Part shown: positions 27,633 to 36,024 of the stretch, one piece after another
Layout of the letters: each line of letters begins with the position of its first letter
How positions within the stretch are numbered: the first letter of the stretch is position 1
Assembly (NCBI RefSeq): GCF_016907235.1
Contig: NZ_JAFBBO010000001.1
Coordinates: forward strand, 3,658,001-3,722,000
Reading direction: 5' to 3'
From: Oerskovia jenensis
GTDB lineage: Bacteria; Actinomycetota; Actinomycetes; Actinomycetales; Cellulomonadaceae
Length of the DNA stretch: 64,000 nucleotides
The notes under the pieces: generated by a model
Databases searched by the model: none
Told to the model about the DNA's origin: nothing
The model's input: only the letters and a program-made list of their open reading frames with translations
Translations under genes and position numbers: made by a program

Positions 27633-28664
27633 TCAGCCTTCTTGTCGGATGGAGCGTCGGGCGACTCGCCAGTATCCTCGCAGCACGCTCTCGAGCGGGC
27701 GAGCCGCCGGTGGCAAGGGGGTCTGTGCGGGGTCGAACGTGTCGCTGAGGAGGGAAAGGAGTGCTGCGTCGGGGACGGTACGGGTGTCCTGTACCAGGCG
27801 TCGGCGTCGGGCGATCCAGCGTCGATGCGCGACGATCCACCGCCAACCCTGCAGCTTCTGCTTCCCCCAGCCCTGGACCAGCGCGACGAACGCGATAGCC
27901 AGCTCGAAAGCGGCGAGCGGGAGTGCCAGGAGCCACAGCGTGCGTCGCTCGTGGCACGTGAGCAGGAAGAGCCAGCGGTTGCGCTCCACGAGGTACATCT
28001 TGAGCGGGCTGCGGGAGAACTCGTAGTGGTGCAGCGCTCGCGCGTCGGGCAGGACCTGGACACGGAGTCCGCGCTGCCAGCACCGCCAGCTGAGCTCCAT
28101 GTCCTCGACGTACGCGAAGAACTCCTCCGGGAAGCCGCCCAGCTCGGTCCAGAGCTCGGTGCGCAGGACGAGGCAGGCCCCGCTGGCGGAGGCCACGTCC
28201 CGCACCGTGGTGAAGTCCGACGCCGGGCGGTCCATCCCGCCGGCCCAGCTCAGCCCGAGGAGGTGCAACGGGTTGCCCGCCGAGTTGATCCGGTCGGGTG
28301 CGTCCGCGAGGAGGATCGTCGCGCCGGCGATGCCCACGGCCTCGTCGCGGGCGTGGGCGACGAGCAACCGCAGGGTCGACGGCTCGACGATCGCGTCGCT
28401 GTTCACGAGGGCCAGGAACTGCCCGCGGGCGCCGCGGGCGCCGAGGTTGACCCCGCCCGTGAAGCCGAGGTTGGCGCCCGGGGTCAGGATCGACAGGCGA
28501 TCGTCGGGCGCGAGGTCGCGCACCGCGTCGGTCGTGCAGCCGTTGTCGACCAGCACGATCTCGAGGGGCACCCCCTCGGAGGCCAGGACGGCGGCGACGG
28601 CGTCGTGGAGGTACTCCTCGGCGCCGTACGCGAGCATCACGACTGTCAGGACGGGGGTGCTCAC
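27633..28664 (-). CDS. Family 2 glycosyltransferase (rhamnosyltransferase-like)
   Basis: A 343-residue GT2 enzyme: LTVVMLAYGAEEYLHDAV, IVLVDNGCTTDAV, NLGFTGGVNLGARGARGQFL, VNSDAIVEP (metal-binding) and FFAYVEDMELSWRCWQRG. A hydrophobic segment at about 250-275 (LLALPLAAFELAIAFVALV) may lie on or in the membrane. GTG 28664 overlaps the stop of the flippase gene by 4 nt (GTGA). It belongs to the operon from 31099 to 25999. Confidence 0.9.
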   Translation of the reverse strand: MSTPVLTVVMLAYGAEEYLHDAVAAVLASEGVPLEIVLVDNGCTTDAVRDLAPDDRLSILTPGANLGFTGGVNLGARGARGQFLALVNSDAIVEPSTLRLLVAHARDEAVGIAGATILLADAPDRINSAGNPLHLLGLSWAGGMDRPASDFTTVRDVASASGACLVLRTELWTELGGFPEEFFAYVEDMELSWRCWQRGLRVQVLPDARALHHYEFSRSPLKMYLVERNRWLFLLTCHERRTLWLLALPLAAFELAIAFVALVQGWGKQKLQGWRWIVAHRRWIARRRRLVQDTRTVPDAALLSLLSDTFDPAQTPLPPAARPLESVLRGYWRVARRSIRQEG

Positions 28665-29965
28665 TGGGCGGGCTCCGTGACCTTGAGGGAGGCCTGCCAG
28701 ACGCGGTTCGTCCGGCGGCTGGCCAGCGCAAGGCTGGTGAGTGCGACCGCGGACCCGACGCACAGCGCCAGGGCGACGGTCACCGAGAGTGACAGGGGGA
28801 CGAACAGGGTCGCGATGGAGCCGAGGATCCCGAGCGTCCATCCCATCGCGACGGTCCGCTCGGCGTGGTGCGCCAGCAGCGACTGGGCGAAGACCTGGGC
28901 GAGCATGAACAGCGCCCCCGAGATGCTGATGAGCACGAGCGTCGGCGTGTCGATCGTGAACTCGGGACCGTAGATGAGCCACAGCACCCAGTGCCCGAGC
29001 ACCGCGATCGCGAGGATGCCGAGCAGGCCCAGCGCTGCACTGGCGAGCAGCGCCTTGCGGACCGAGGCGCGGAAGCCGGCGACGTCGTGGGTCGCGGCGA
29101 GGGCCGCGAGCGCGGGCAGGAAGACCGCCTGGATCGCCGCGAAGAGGAACAGGGGGATGCGTGCGACCGTCACCGCGGCCACGAAACGCCCGCTGAGGGA
29201 CTGCTGGCTCGCCGTGGCCATGACGGCCATGGCGATCGGGCCGAGGTTGGCCAGGATCTGACCCGAGGACGAGGCGGCGACCAGGCTCAGCATCCCGTCC
29301 CCGTTGCGCTGCGCCACCGCGTGGCGTGCGACCTTCACGAGGGTCGAGACCCTGGCGGTGAGCAGCGTCGCGGCGACGGGCGCGACGACGAGCACGATCC
29401 CGTACAGGAACTGGTTGCCCGCGCCCGAGAGGTAGAGCGCGGAGGCAGCGACGATCCTGATGGCGCCGTCGACCGCGAGCTGCTCGCCGTAGCGGTTGAA
29501 GCGGCCCGTCCCCGCAAGGACACCGCGCGCGTAGTAGGCGAGCGCCTGGCCGAGGAGCCCCAGCACCACGACCAGCACGATGTCCTTGGCCGACCCGAAG
29601 AGCGCGTCGGCGATCCACGGTGTACCGGCGAGCCCCACCACGACGATGAGGAGGCCGGTGACCAGGGCGTAGCGGACCATGCGTCGAAGGTCGGCCCCGG
29701 TCTCGCCCAGGGCGCGCGCGGCGGACAGGCGACGGCCGGTCTCCTGCTCGAGCGGCTGGAAGAGGCCGATTCCGAGGGCGTTGAGCAGGGTCCAGGCGAC
29801 GGACACCGCCGCCGAGGTCTCCGGGCCCAGATCACGTCCTGCCAGCGCGAGGAACACGAAGTTCGAGAGCCCGAAGACCCCGAGGCCGACGGCGACCCAC
29901 AGCATCGACCGATTCGGTCGAGTCAGGGCAGCGGGGTCACGACCCATCGATCTGGTCCGTGTCAT
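28661..29965 (-). CDS. Wzx-like polysaccharide flippase (MOP superfamily)
   Basis: A 434-residue protein with about 12 membrane helices, the size and pattern of Wzx/MATE-fold lipid-linked glycan flippases. GVFGLSNFVFLALAGRDLGP and FQPLEQETGRRLSAARA resemble the N-terminal half of this family. The role would be to flip lipid-linked repeat units. ATG 29965 has GGAG 9 nt upstream and overlaps the DUF2304 gene by 29 nt; an in-frame ATG at 29947 is possible. It gives the locus a second export route beside Wzm/Wzt. Confidence 0.82.
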   Translation of the reverse strand: MTRTRSMGRDPAALTRPNRSMLWVAVGLGVFGLSNFVFLALAGRDLGPETSAAVSVAWTLLNALGIGLFQPLEQETGRRLSAARALGETGADLRRMVRYALVTGLLIVVVGLAGTPWIADALFGSAKDIVLVVVLGLLGQALAYYARGVLAGTGRFNRYGEQLAVDGAIRIVAASALYLSGAGNQFLYGIVLVVAPVAATLLTARVSTLVKVARHAVAQRNGDGMLSLVAASSSGQILANLGPIAMAVMATASQQSLSGRFVAAVTVARIPLFLFAAIQAVFLPALAALAATHDVAGFRASVRKALLASAALGLLGILAIAVLGHWVLWLIYGPEFTIDTPTLVLISISGALFMLAQVFAQSLLAHHAERTVAMGWTLGILGSIATLFVPLSLSVTVALALCVGSAVALTSLALASRRTNRVWQASLKVTEPAQ

Positions 29966-30356
29966 GGCCGTTCGCTCCGGCCTGCGGACGCCCCTCGTGG
30001 GACGGCTGCGTCGTCGCGGCCGTGATGCGGTCGACGTCGAAGCGCAGGATCGCGACCTCCTCGACGAGCGTCCGGGTCTCCTCCTCGAGCGCCGTGACCT
30101 CGACGCTCAGCTGGACGCACACGACGAGCAGCACGATCATGGCGAGGGCGAAGAGCAGGTTGCTCGGTGTCTCGACGCCCACGAGCTGCGCCAGCTCGGC
30201 GACCGCGGACGGGAACGCTCCCAGGACGCAGACACCGAGAGCCACCAGCAGCCAGATCGCCGCGTACTTCTCGCGAAGACGACGGGTCCGCAGGAGCACC
30301 AGCAGCAGGACGACGAGTGCGATGCACGCCGCCACGGCGAAGAAGTATCCGCTCAT
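29937..30356 (-). CDS. DUF2304-family small membrane protein
   Basis: A 139-residue protein with three hydrophobic helices (about 2-22, 33-50, 66-84) and the family-typical RRLREKYAAIWLLV between helices 1 and 2, followed by a short coiled-coil segment (VEVTALEEETRTLVEEVAIL) and a polar tail. DUF2304 genes regularly follow a polyprenyl-phosphate glycosyltransferase, as here. A membrane partner or flippase for the product is a reasonable guess. ATG 30356 overlaps the upstream gene by ATGA. Confidence 0.85.
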   Translation of the reverse strand: MSGYFFAVAACIALVVLLLVLLRTRRLREKYAAIWLLVALGVCVLGAFPSAVAELAQLVGVETPSNLLFALAMIVLLVVCVQLSVEVTALEEETRTLVEEVAILRFDVDRITAATTQPSHEGRPQAGANGHDTDQIDGS

Positions 30357-31099
30357 CGTTCTTCCAGTTCTTCACGAGGGGTGACGGGACGGGACAGCGC
30401 GATGACGAGCGCGAGCATGGCGCGCCCGAGAAAGATGGCCGCCTTGGCGGGGTTGTGGGACGGCGTGCCTCCCGACCGTGGACGCATCGTCACGCCGACC
30501 TGTCGGATGGTCAGGCCGGAGCGGGCGGCGATCACGAGCGACTCGATCGTGTCGCCGAGGTACTCGGCGGGGTAGTCGCGGGCGAAGAGCTCGATCGCGC
30601 GACGGTTGGACGCCTTGAACCCGGAGGTCGTGTCCGTGAGGCGCGTCCCCGCCACCTTCGACAGCGAGACCGACAGGAGCTTCATGGCCCACCGTCGGGG
30701 GCCGCGGACCGTGTAGGTGCCTTCACCCGCGAACCGGGCCCCGATCACGACGTCGGCCTGCTGCTCACGCATGGTCTCGACGAGCCGGGGGACGTCCGCG
30801 GGGTTGTGCTGGCCGTCCGCGTCGAGCTGGACCGCGATGTCGTAGCCGCGCCGCGACGCGAACTTGTAGCCTGCGCGCATGGCCCCGCCGACCCCGAGGT
30901 TGAGCGGCAGATCGAGGACCATCGTCGAGCCGCGGCGCGCGACCTCGGCGGTCCGATCGGTCGATCCGTCGCTCACGACGAGCAGGTCGGCGTGGGGCAG
31001 GAAGAGGTGCAGCTCGTCGAGCACGCCGGGCAGGGCTTCTTGCTCGTTCCAAGCGGGCAGAATGATGAGTAGCCGCTCGGCATCGTGGTCTGGGGTCAC
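30353..31099 (-). CDS. DPM1-like polyprenyl-phosphate glycosyltransferase
   Basis: A 248-residue GT2 enzyme: LLIILPAWNEQEALPGVL, LLVVSDGSTDRTAEVARR, LGVGGAMRAGYKFAS, VQLDADGQHNPADV (catalytic DxD and QHxPxD-type motif) and TSGFKASNRRAIELF. This subtype makes polyprenyl-phosphate-linked sugars (mannose or glucose) on the cytoplasmic face. There is no long C-terminal membrane domain, so the adjacent DUF2304 protein may supply membrane contact. GTG 31099 is 8 nt after a TAGGAT -10 box (leaderless) and opens a six-gene overlapping operon. Confidence 0.9.
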   Translation of the reverse strand: MTPDHDAERLLIILPAWNEQEALPGVLDELHLFLPHADLLVVSDGSTDRTAEVARRGSTMVLDLPLNLGVGGAMRAGYKFASRRGYDIAVQLDADGQHNPADVPRLVETMREQQADVVIGARFAGEGTYTVRGPRRWAMKLLSVSLSKVAGTRLTDTTSGFKASNRRAIELFARDYPAEYLGDTIESLVIAARSGLTIRQVGVTMRPRSGGTPSHNPAKAAIFLGRAMLALVIALSRPVTPREELEER

Positions 31100-31107
31100 G
31101 ACGGATC

Positions 31108-31113
31108 ATCCTA
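31108..31113 (-). promoter_or_regulatory. Leaderless -10 box TAGGAT for glycan operon
   Basis: Minus-strand TAGGAT, 8 nt, then GTG at 31099. It would drive the whole 31099-25999 operon. Confidence 0.55.
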
Positions 31114-31207
31114 GCGGCGCTCGAGACCTGGATCGACCTCCCGGTCCCGGCATCGACGAACGGCCGGGCACCGGTCACCAACCACCGACGAAGGGCATGA
31201 CGAACAC

Positions 31208-32338
31208 ATGCGAGTACTCCTCGACGCCACCGCGGTTCCCGCTGACCGGGGAGGCGTGGGTCGCTATGTCGACGAGCTGGTTCCCGAGCTCGTGGCGGCA
31301 GGGGTCGACCTCGTGATGGCGGTCCAGGAACGCGACCTCGACGCGTACGGGGCGCTCGTCCCTGCGGCCGAGCTCTGCCCGGCCCCGTCGGCTGCCGCTC
31401 GACGTGCGGTGCGCATGTCCTGGGAGCAGGTCGGCCTGCCGTCGCTCGTCCGGAAGGTCCGACCCGACGTGCTGCACAGCCCGCACTACACCTTGCCGCT
31501 GGCCGCGGGGGTCCCGACCGCCGTCACGCTCCACGACGCGACGTTCTTCACGACCCCGGAGCTGCACCTCCGCTCCAAGGCCGTGTTCTTCCGGAACGCG
31601 ATCCGCGTGGCGCGCCAGCGTGCGGATGCGCTCCTCGTCCCGTCGGAGGCGACGAGGGACGAGGTGCTCCGCCTCGTCGGCGGTGCGCCCGAGAAGTTCT
31701 TCGTCGCGTACCACGGTGTGGACCACGCCCGGTTCCACCCGACGACGCCCGACGAGCAGCTGAGGGTCAGGCAGACCCTGGGGATCGAGGAGGACACCTA
31801 CGTCGCGTTCCTCGGCACGCTCGAGCCACGAAAGAACGTCCCGGCACTGATCCGGGGGTGGGTCCAGGCCTGCGCGGGGTTGGCGAACCCACCGGCGCTG
31901 GTGCTCGCGGGCGCCCGAGGGTGGGACGAGTCGATCGATGCCGCGATCGACCTGGTCCCTGCGGGTCTCACGGTCCGGCGGGCGGGCTATCTTCCGCTCG
32001 ACGACCTGCCGGCGTTCCTCGGGGGCGCGGTGGTGGTCGCCTATCCGAGCCTGGGGGAGGGCTTCGGCCTGCCGGTGCTCGAGGCCATGGCGTGTCGAGC
32101 GACCGTCCTCACGACGCGCGAGCTCTCGCTCCCCGAGGTCGGTGGAGAGGCCGTCGCCTACTGCGGTACCGACGACCGGTCGATCGGACGCGAGCTCGGG
32201 GCGCTGCTCGCCTCACCGGACGAACGAGCCCGTCTCGCGGCGGCTGCCACGAGACGGGCCGAGGGGTTCACCTGGGCCGCGGCCGCGCAGGTGCACCTGC
32301 GCGCCTACGAGGCGGCGATCAGCGCTTCAGGGAGGTGA
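31208..32338 (+). CDS. Family 4 glycosyltransferase
   Basis: A 376-residue GT-B enzyme: MRVLLDATAVPADRGGVGRY, VLHSPHYTLPL, TAVTLHDATFF, LVPSEATRDEVLRL, GVDHARFHP, VAFLGTLEPRKNVPALIRGW and the donor-binding region YPSLGEGFGLPVLEAMAC. It resembles mannosyl/rhamnosyl-transferases of O-antigen clusters. ATG 31208 is chosen for the intact first strand; only a weak AAGGG lies 11 nt upstream. Its 3' end overlaps the convergent rfbC gene by 20 nt. Confidence 0.9.
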   Translation: MRVLLDATAVPADRGGVGRYVDELVPELVAAGVDLVMAVQERDLDAYGALVPAAELCPAPSAAARRAVRMSWEQVGLPSLVRKVRPDVLHSPHYTLPLAAGVPTAVTLHDATFFTTPELHLRSKAVFFRNAIRVARQRADALLVPSEATRDEVLRLVGGAPEKFFVAYHGVDHARFHPTTPDEQLRVRQTLGIEEDTYVAFLGTLEPRKNVPALIRGWVQACAGLANPPALVLAGARGWDESIDAAIDLVPAGLTVRRAGYLPLDDLPAFLGGAVVVAYPSLGEGFGLPVLEAMACRATVLTTRELSLPEVGGEAVAYCGTDDRSIGRELGALLASPDERARLAAAATRRAEGFTWAAAAQVHLRAYEAAISASGR

Positions 32339-32936
32339 CGTACTCCGAGACCTGGGCGAGGGTCGGGAGCAGCCCCTGGGCTGCTGCCTCGTCCAGGGTC
32401 GGGGCGGCGAGGTCCTTCTCGGAGAGCAGGGGCTCGAGCGGCGAACCGTCGCGTGCCGTCGTGGGCCACTCGATCCCGATGGCGGGGTCGAGCGGATGGA
32501 TCCCGTGCTCGCGCCCGGGGGAGTATCCGGTCGAGCACAGGTACATCACGGTCGAGTCGTCCTCGAGGGCCATGAAGGCGTGCCCGAGCCCTTCCCCGAG
32601 GTAGATCGCTCGACGGTCGACGTCGTCCAGGAGCACCGAGTCCCACTGGCCGAAGGTCGGTGAGCCGACCCGGATGTCGACGACCACGTCGAGCACGGCC
32701 CCCTTGGCGCAGGTCACGTACTTGGCCTGCCCGGGGGGGACGTCGGCGAAGTGGATCCCCCTCAGGACGCCGGCGGAGGAGACCGAGCAGTTGGCCTGCT
32801 GGAGGTCGAGGGGGTGCCCCAGCGCCTCCTCGAAGGCGGGCGCCCTGAACCACTCGAGGAAGACCCCGCGGGGGTCGCCGAACTGCTTCGGGGTGATCTC
32901 CCAGGCGCCGGGGACGCTGAGCTCTCGGTACTGCAT
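32319..32936 (-). CDS. rfbC: dTDP-4-dehydrorhamnose 3,5-epimerase RfbC/RmlC
   Basis: A 205-residue cupin-fold epimerase, third enzyme of dTDP-L-rhamnose synthesis. Visible: FGDPRGVFLEWF, QANCSVSSAGVLRGIHF with the catalytic His, GQAKYVTCAKGAVLDVVVD and YLGEGLGHAFMALEDDSTV. ATG 32936 has AAGGAG 6 nt upstream. It lies 41 nt downstream of the 34969-32978 membrane protein gene and is probably co-transcribed with it. Confidence 0.96.
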   Translation of the reverse strand: MQYRELSVPGAWEITPKQFGDPRGVFLEWFRAPAFEEALGHPLDLQQANCSVSSAGVLRGIHFADVPPGQAKYVTCAKGAVLDVVVDIRVGSPTFGQWDSVLLDDVDRRAIYLGEGLGHAFMALEDDSTVMYLCSTGYSPGREHGIHPLDPAIGIEWPTTARDGSPLEPLLSEKDLAAPTLDEAAAQGLLPTLAQVSEYVTSLKR

Positions 32937-32977
32937 CGTTGCTCCTTCGTGTCTCCGGTGGTGGTGACCACCGGGTG

Positions 32978-34969
32978 CTACTGCCAGGTGATGATCCGGT
33001 CCTGATCTGCGGCAGGCAGGGCCGAACGTAGCAGAGCGGCCGTCCCGGGATCGGTCAGGACGACGTTCTGCGGGGCCGCAGCGAGGATCTCGGCCGTGAC
33101 GGCCTGGTACGTGTCGACCGAGCCGTCGAGGGCGAGCAGGGGTGCGAGCGCGTCGTTCGACTCTGCCGTCCACCGGTTGGTCAGGGAGAGGTACCACTGC
33201 GCTGCCGAGAGAGGGTGCTGCGCGGTCTCGCCCGGGGGCACGAGGAAGAACGGCTTCGACTCGGGCTCCGGCGCCTCGGACGCCAGGGCGTCGGCCATCC
33301 GGACGCTGGCTTCGTGGGGTGTGGCGCTCAGCTGTGCGAGCAGGGTGCGCGCTGCCCATCCGGGCGACTCGGTGACGAACCCGTATGCGGGGAGGCGGGG
33401 CACGGCAAGGCCGAAGGCCTGGGTCAGGGCCAGCGAGGCGAGCACACTGGCCGCGACGGCGGCAGTACGGGGAACTGCGGGAGTCTTCGGCGCGAGATGG
33501 ACGAGCGCGACGACCAGGGAGACCGCGCCGACGACGAGGACGGCGAAGAGGTACTTCCAGAAGTAGTAGGTGACTGTCGGCGCGGAGCTCAGGAGCACGA
33601 GGGCGAGCCCCGTCGCCGAGACGCCGGCGCAGAGGGGGACGATCCACGTGAACAAGACGGGGGTGTCATCAGGGGCGACGTCGCCGAGGGCACGGGCCCG
33701 GCTCCATCCCCACAGCGACGCCGCGGTCGCGCCGGCGAGCAGCGCGACGGTGAGCCCCACCGGGGGCTGCGGGGTCCCACCGTTGGTCGTGAGGACCTCG
33801 GTCGGGGAGAGGCTGACGAGCAGGAGCGCGGCGCGCGCGACGCAGTAGAACGCAGCGAGCAGGATCAGGGCGCTCGCGAGCTTCTCGCGGAGTGTCGCGC
33901 GGTAGCGCTCCCGCCGGAAGGGCAGCAGGACGAGCAGGACTGCTGGTGCGGCGAGGGCGAGCAGGAGGATCCACCCCTGTGCGATCCCGACCAGGGCCGC
34001 GCAGATCGCGGCCAGCGGCATCGGGGCGAGGACCCGTGGGCAGGACGCTGCAAGCATCACCACGGTGCCGGTGAGCGCGCAGGCGAGGTAGAAGTTGATG
34101 AACCCGTTGAGAGGCAGCGCGCCCAGCGGGCCGAAGAGCATCAGGGCGAGGAGCGCGAAGACTCCCACGAGCGCGTGCCACGGACGGGATCGCACCGCTG
34201 GCATCGCGCACAGTGCGGCGGCCATGACGACGACCGCGACGGCGGCGACCACCCCGATCGCGTGGGTGAAGGTGACCAGCTCGACGGAGATGGTCCCGGG
34301 CTCCCCCGGAGTGACGAGCTCGGCGAACGCGGCGGCCAGGGTGTGGAAGCCTTGCGGGTAGTCGGAGAACTTCCAGGTCTCGCCGTCGGGTGTGAGGCCC
34401 AGGCGATCGGTCGTCACGCCGTACGCGCGGATCATGGAGAACATGTTGAAGTGCGCGGCGTTGTCCCAGCCGTTCTGGAGCTGGGTGAGTGCTCCGGCGG
34501 CGGTCGACGTGCGGAACCACGGCATCGAGAAGGCGAGCGCGACGACCCCGGCGACCACAGGCCAGAGGTCGACCGTCGCGACCTGAGGCACGAGCGAGCG
34601 AGCCCTTTCGGGGCGGCTGAGCGCCCAGTAGGTGAGTGTGCCGGTCACCACGGCGAGCGCGACCGTCGTACGACCGACCGGTTCGAGCGCAGGGAGCATC
34701 CACAGGGCTGGCACGGAGCCGACCACGAGGCAGAGGTTGAAGGCGAGGCGTTGAGACAGGCTCCGTGCCGTCGGCGCGAGGACGAGAAGAGCCACGACGA
34801 GACCGATAGCGACCTCTCCGCCAAGGATGCCGCCCAGGCGCCCGGCGAGTAGCAGGCCTGTTGCGATCACCGCTCCGAAGAGGGCTAGCGCACCATGCGT
34901 GGCGCGGGGCGTGCGCTCGGAGTCCTGGTCATCGGGTGCTGGGGGGCGGACTAGCTCGATAGACGTCAT
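32978..34969 (-). CDS. Large multi-pass membrane protein, GT-C-like (possibly DUF6541)
   Basis: A 663-residue protein with about 14-15 hydrophobic helices up to residue 525 and an extracytoplasmic C-terminal domain of about 130 residues. The first large loop carries NGWDNAAHFNMFSMI and FSDYPQGFHTLAAAFAELV, i.e. an Asp/His motif followed by a YPxGxH motif, as in DUF6541 membrane proteins (assignment from memory). A polyprenyl-phosphate-dependent glycosyltransferase or polymerase role is plausible. SD-like AGGAG is about 9 nt before the ATG. It is divergent from rfbD and upstream of rfbC. Confidence 0.8.
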   Translation of the reverse strand: MTSIELVRPPAPDDQDSERTPRATHGALALFGAVIATGLLLAGRLGGILGGEVAIGLVVALLVLAPTARSLSQRLAFNLCLVVGSVPALWMLPALEPVGRTTVALAVVTGTLTYWALSRPERARSLVPQVATVDLWPVVAGVVALAFSMPWFRTSTAAGALTQLQNGWDNAAHFNMFSMIRAYGVTTDRLGLTPDGETWKFSDYPQGFHTLAAAFAELVTPGEPGTISVELVTFTHAIGVVAAVAVVVMAAALCAMPAVRSRPWHALVGVFALLALMLFGPLGALPLNGFINFYLACALTGTVVMLAASCPRVLAPMPLAAICAALVGIAQGWILLLALAAPAVLLVLLPFRRERYRATLREKLASALILLAAFYCVARAALLLVSLSPTEVLTTNGGTPQPPVGLTVALLAGATAASLWGWSRARALGDVAPDDTPVLFTWIVPLCAGVSATGLALVLLSSAPTVTYYFWKYLFAVLVVGAVSLVVALVHLAPKTPAVPRTAAVAASVLASLALTQAFGLAVPRLPAYGFVTESPGWAARTLLAQLSATPHEASVRMADALASEAPEPESKPFFLVPPGETAQHPLSAAQWYLSLTNRWTAESNDALAPLLALDGSVDTYQAVTAEILAAAPQNVVLTDPGTAALLRSALPAADQDRIITWQ

Positions 34970-34976
34970 GGGACCG

Positions 34977-34982
34977 TAGACT
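34977..34982 (+). promoter_or_regulatory. -10 box TAGACT for rfbD
   Basis: TAGACT lies about 100 nt before the rfbD start and gives a leader of about 94 nt that contains the hairpin at 34996-35025 and an 11-codon ORF. Confidence 0.45.
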
Positions 34983-34995
34983 CCTGTCGTTGCTT

Positions 34996-35025
34996 CTGCC
35001 CCGCAGGCGTGTGCCCGCGGGGCAG
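34996..35025 (+). other. Leader hairpin upstream of rfbD
   Basis: Arms 34996-35004 and 35017-35025 (CTGCCCCGC with GCGGGGCAG) form a perfect 9-bp stem with a 12-nt loop, followed by ATCTT. It lies in the predicted rfbD leader and could be an attenuator or a transcript-stability hairpin. Confidence 0.5.
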
Positions 35026-35050
35026 ATCTTACCCAGGAGGACCGGTACCG

Positions 35051-35086
35051 GTGACATCGGGCCGGTCGGAGACGGAGGACCGTTGA
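35051..35086 (+). CDS. 11-codon leader ORF overlapping rfbD start
   Basis: A GTG at 35051 with AGGAGG about 10 nt upstream opens 11 codons (MTSGRSETEDR), ending in TGA at 35084-35086. That stop overlaps the rfbD TTG start (35083-35085) as TTGA, the same 4-nt geometry used by coupled genes elsewhere in this window. It may be a coupling ORF that helps use the weak TTG. The peptide itself is probably not functional. No other evidence supports translation. Confidence 0.4.
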   Translation: MTSGRSETEDR

Positions 35087-35958
35087 CCGACGGCGTCACG
35101 CAGGACAGCAGGGCACCACGTTGGCTCGTGGTCGGAGCGCGCGGCATGCTCGGGCAGGACCTCGTGTCGAGGCTCGCCGAGGAGGGGGTCGACGCTGCGG
35201 CGGCAGACCGGTCCGAGATGGACATCACGGACCTCGGGTCCGTCTCGTCGGGGGTCGAAGGGTTCGACGTCGTGGTCAACTGCGCTGCCTGGACCGCGGT
35301 CGACGACGCCGAGGAGCAGGAGGCGGGGGCCTTCTCGGTCAACGCGGTGGGCGCCGCGAACCTGGCTCGGGCCACGGCCAGGACCGGCGCCACGCTCGTC
35401 CAGGTGTCGACCGACTACGTGTTCGACGGGCACGCCGACGCCCCGTACGCCGAGGACGCGGCGATCGCGCCCCGTTCGGCGTACGGCCGGACCAAGGCTG
35501 CCGGCGAGTGGGCCGTGCGGGCCGAGAACCCGAACCACCTGATCGTGCGCACCGCGTGGCTCTACGGAGCGCAGGGCGCGTGCTTCCCCAAGACCATGGC
35601 ACGTCTCGCGGCGGACCGGGACTCGCTCTCGGTCGTCGACGACCAGGTCGGGCAGCCCACGTGGACGGTGGACCTGGCCGACCTGATCGTGCGCCTCGTC
35701 CGGGCCGGTGCGCCGAGCGGGACCTACCACGGCACGTCGAGCGGTCGGACGTCCTGGTTCGGGTTCACCGAGGCGATCGTCGCGTCGGCGGGTGCCGAGG
35801 TCGATCTTCAGCGCACCACGAGCGCCGCCTTCGCCAGCAAGGCTCCGCGGCCCGGCTACTCGGTGCTGGGACACGACGCGCTCGAGCGCATCGGGGTCGA
35901 GCCGATCGGTCCGTGGGACGAGCGGTGGCAGGCGGCGGCGTCGTCCGTGCTCGCCTGA
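35083..35958 (+). CDS. rfbD: dTDP-4-dehydrorhamnose reductase RfbD/RmlD
   Basis: A 291-residue short-chain reductase, last enzyme of dTDP-L-rhamnose synthesis. Visible: WLVVGARGMLGQDLVSRL (NAD(P)-binding), VVNCAAWTAVDDAE, VSTDYVFDGHADAPYAED, YGRTKAAGEWAV (YxxxK) and VDDQVGQPTWTVDLADL. TTG 35083 is chosen for GGAGG 4 nt upstream, normal family length and overlap with the leader ORF; a TTG at 34990 would add 31 atypical residues. It is convergent with rfbA across a 25-bp hairpin. Confidence 0.95.
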   Translation: MTDGVTQDSRAPRWLVVGARGMLGQDLVSRLAEEGVDAAAADRSEMDITDLGSVSSGVEGFDVVVNCAAWTAVDDAEEQEAGAFSVNAVGAANLARATARTGATLVQVSTDYVFDGHADAPYAEDAAIAPRSAYGRTKAAGEWAVRAENPNHLIVRTAWLYGAQGACFPKTMARLAADRDSLSVVDDQVGQPTWTVDLADLIVRLVRAGAPSGTYHGTSSGRTSWFGFTEAIVASAGAEVDLQRTTSAAFASKAPRPGYSVLGHDALERIGVEPIGPWDERWQAAASSVLA

Positions 35959-35963
35959 TCCGT

Positions 35964-36017
35964 CGCGTACGACGAAGGGCCCGACGACTCGCGTCGTCGG
36001 GCCCTTCGTCGTACGCG
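35964..36017. terminator. Bidirectional terminator between rfbD and rfbA
   Basis: Arms 35964-35988 and 35993-36017 form a perfect 25-bp stem with a 4-nt loop, the longest perfect hairpin I saw in the window. It ends both convergent rhamnose genes. Confidence 0.9.
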
Positions 36018-36024
36018 AGGTGGG

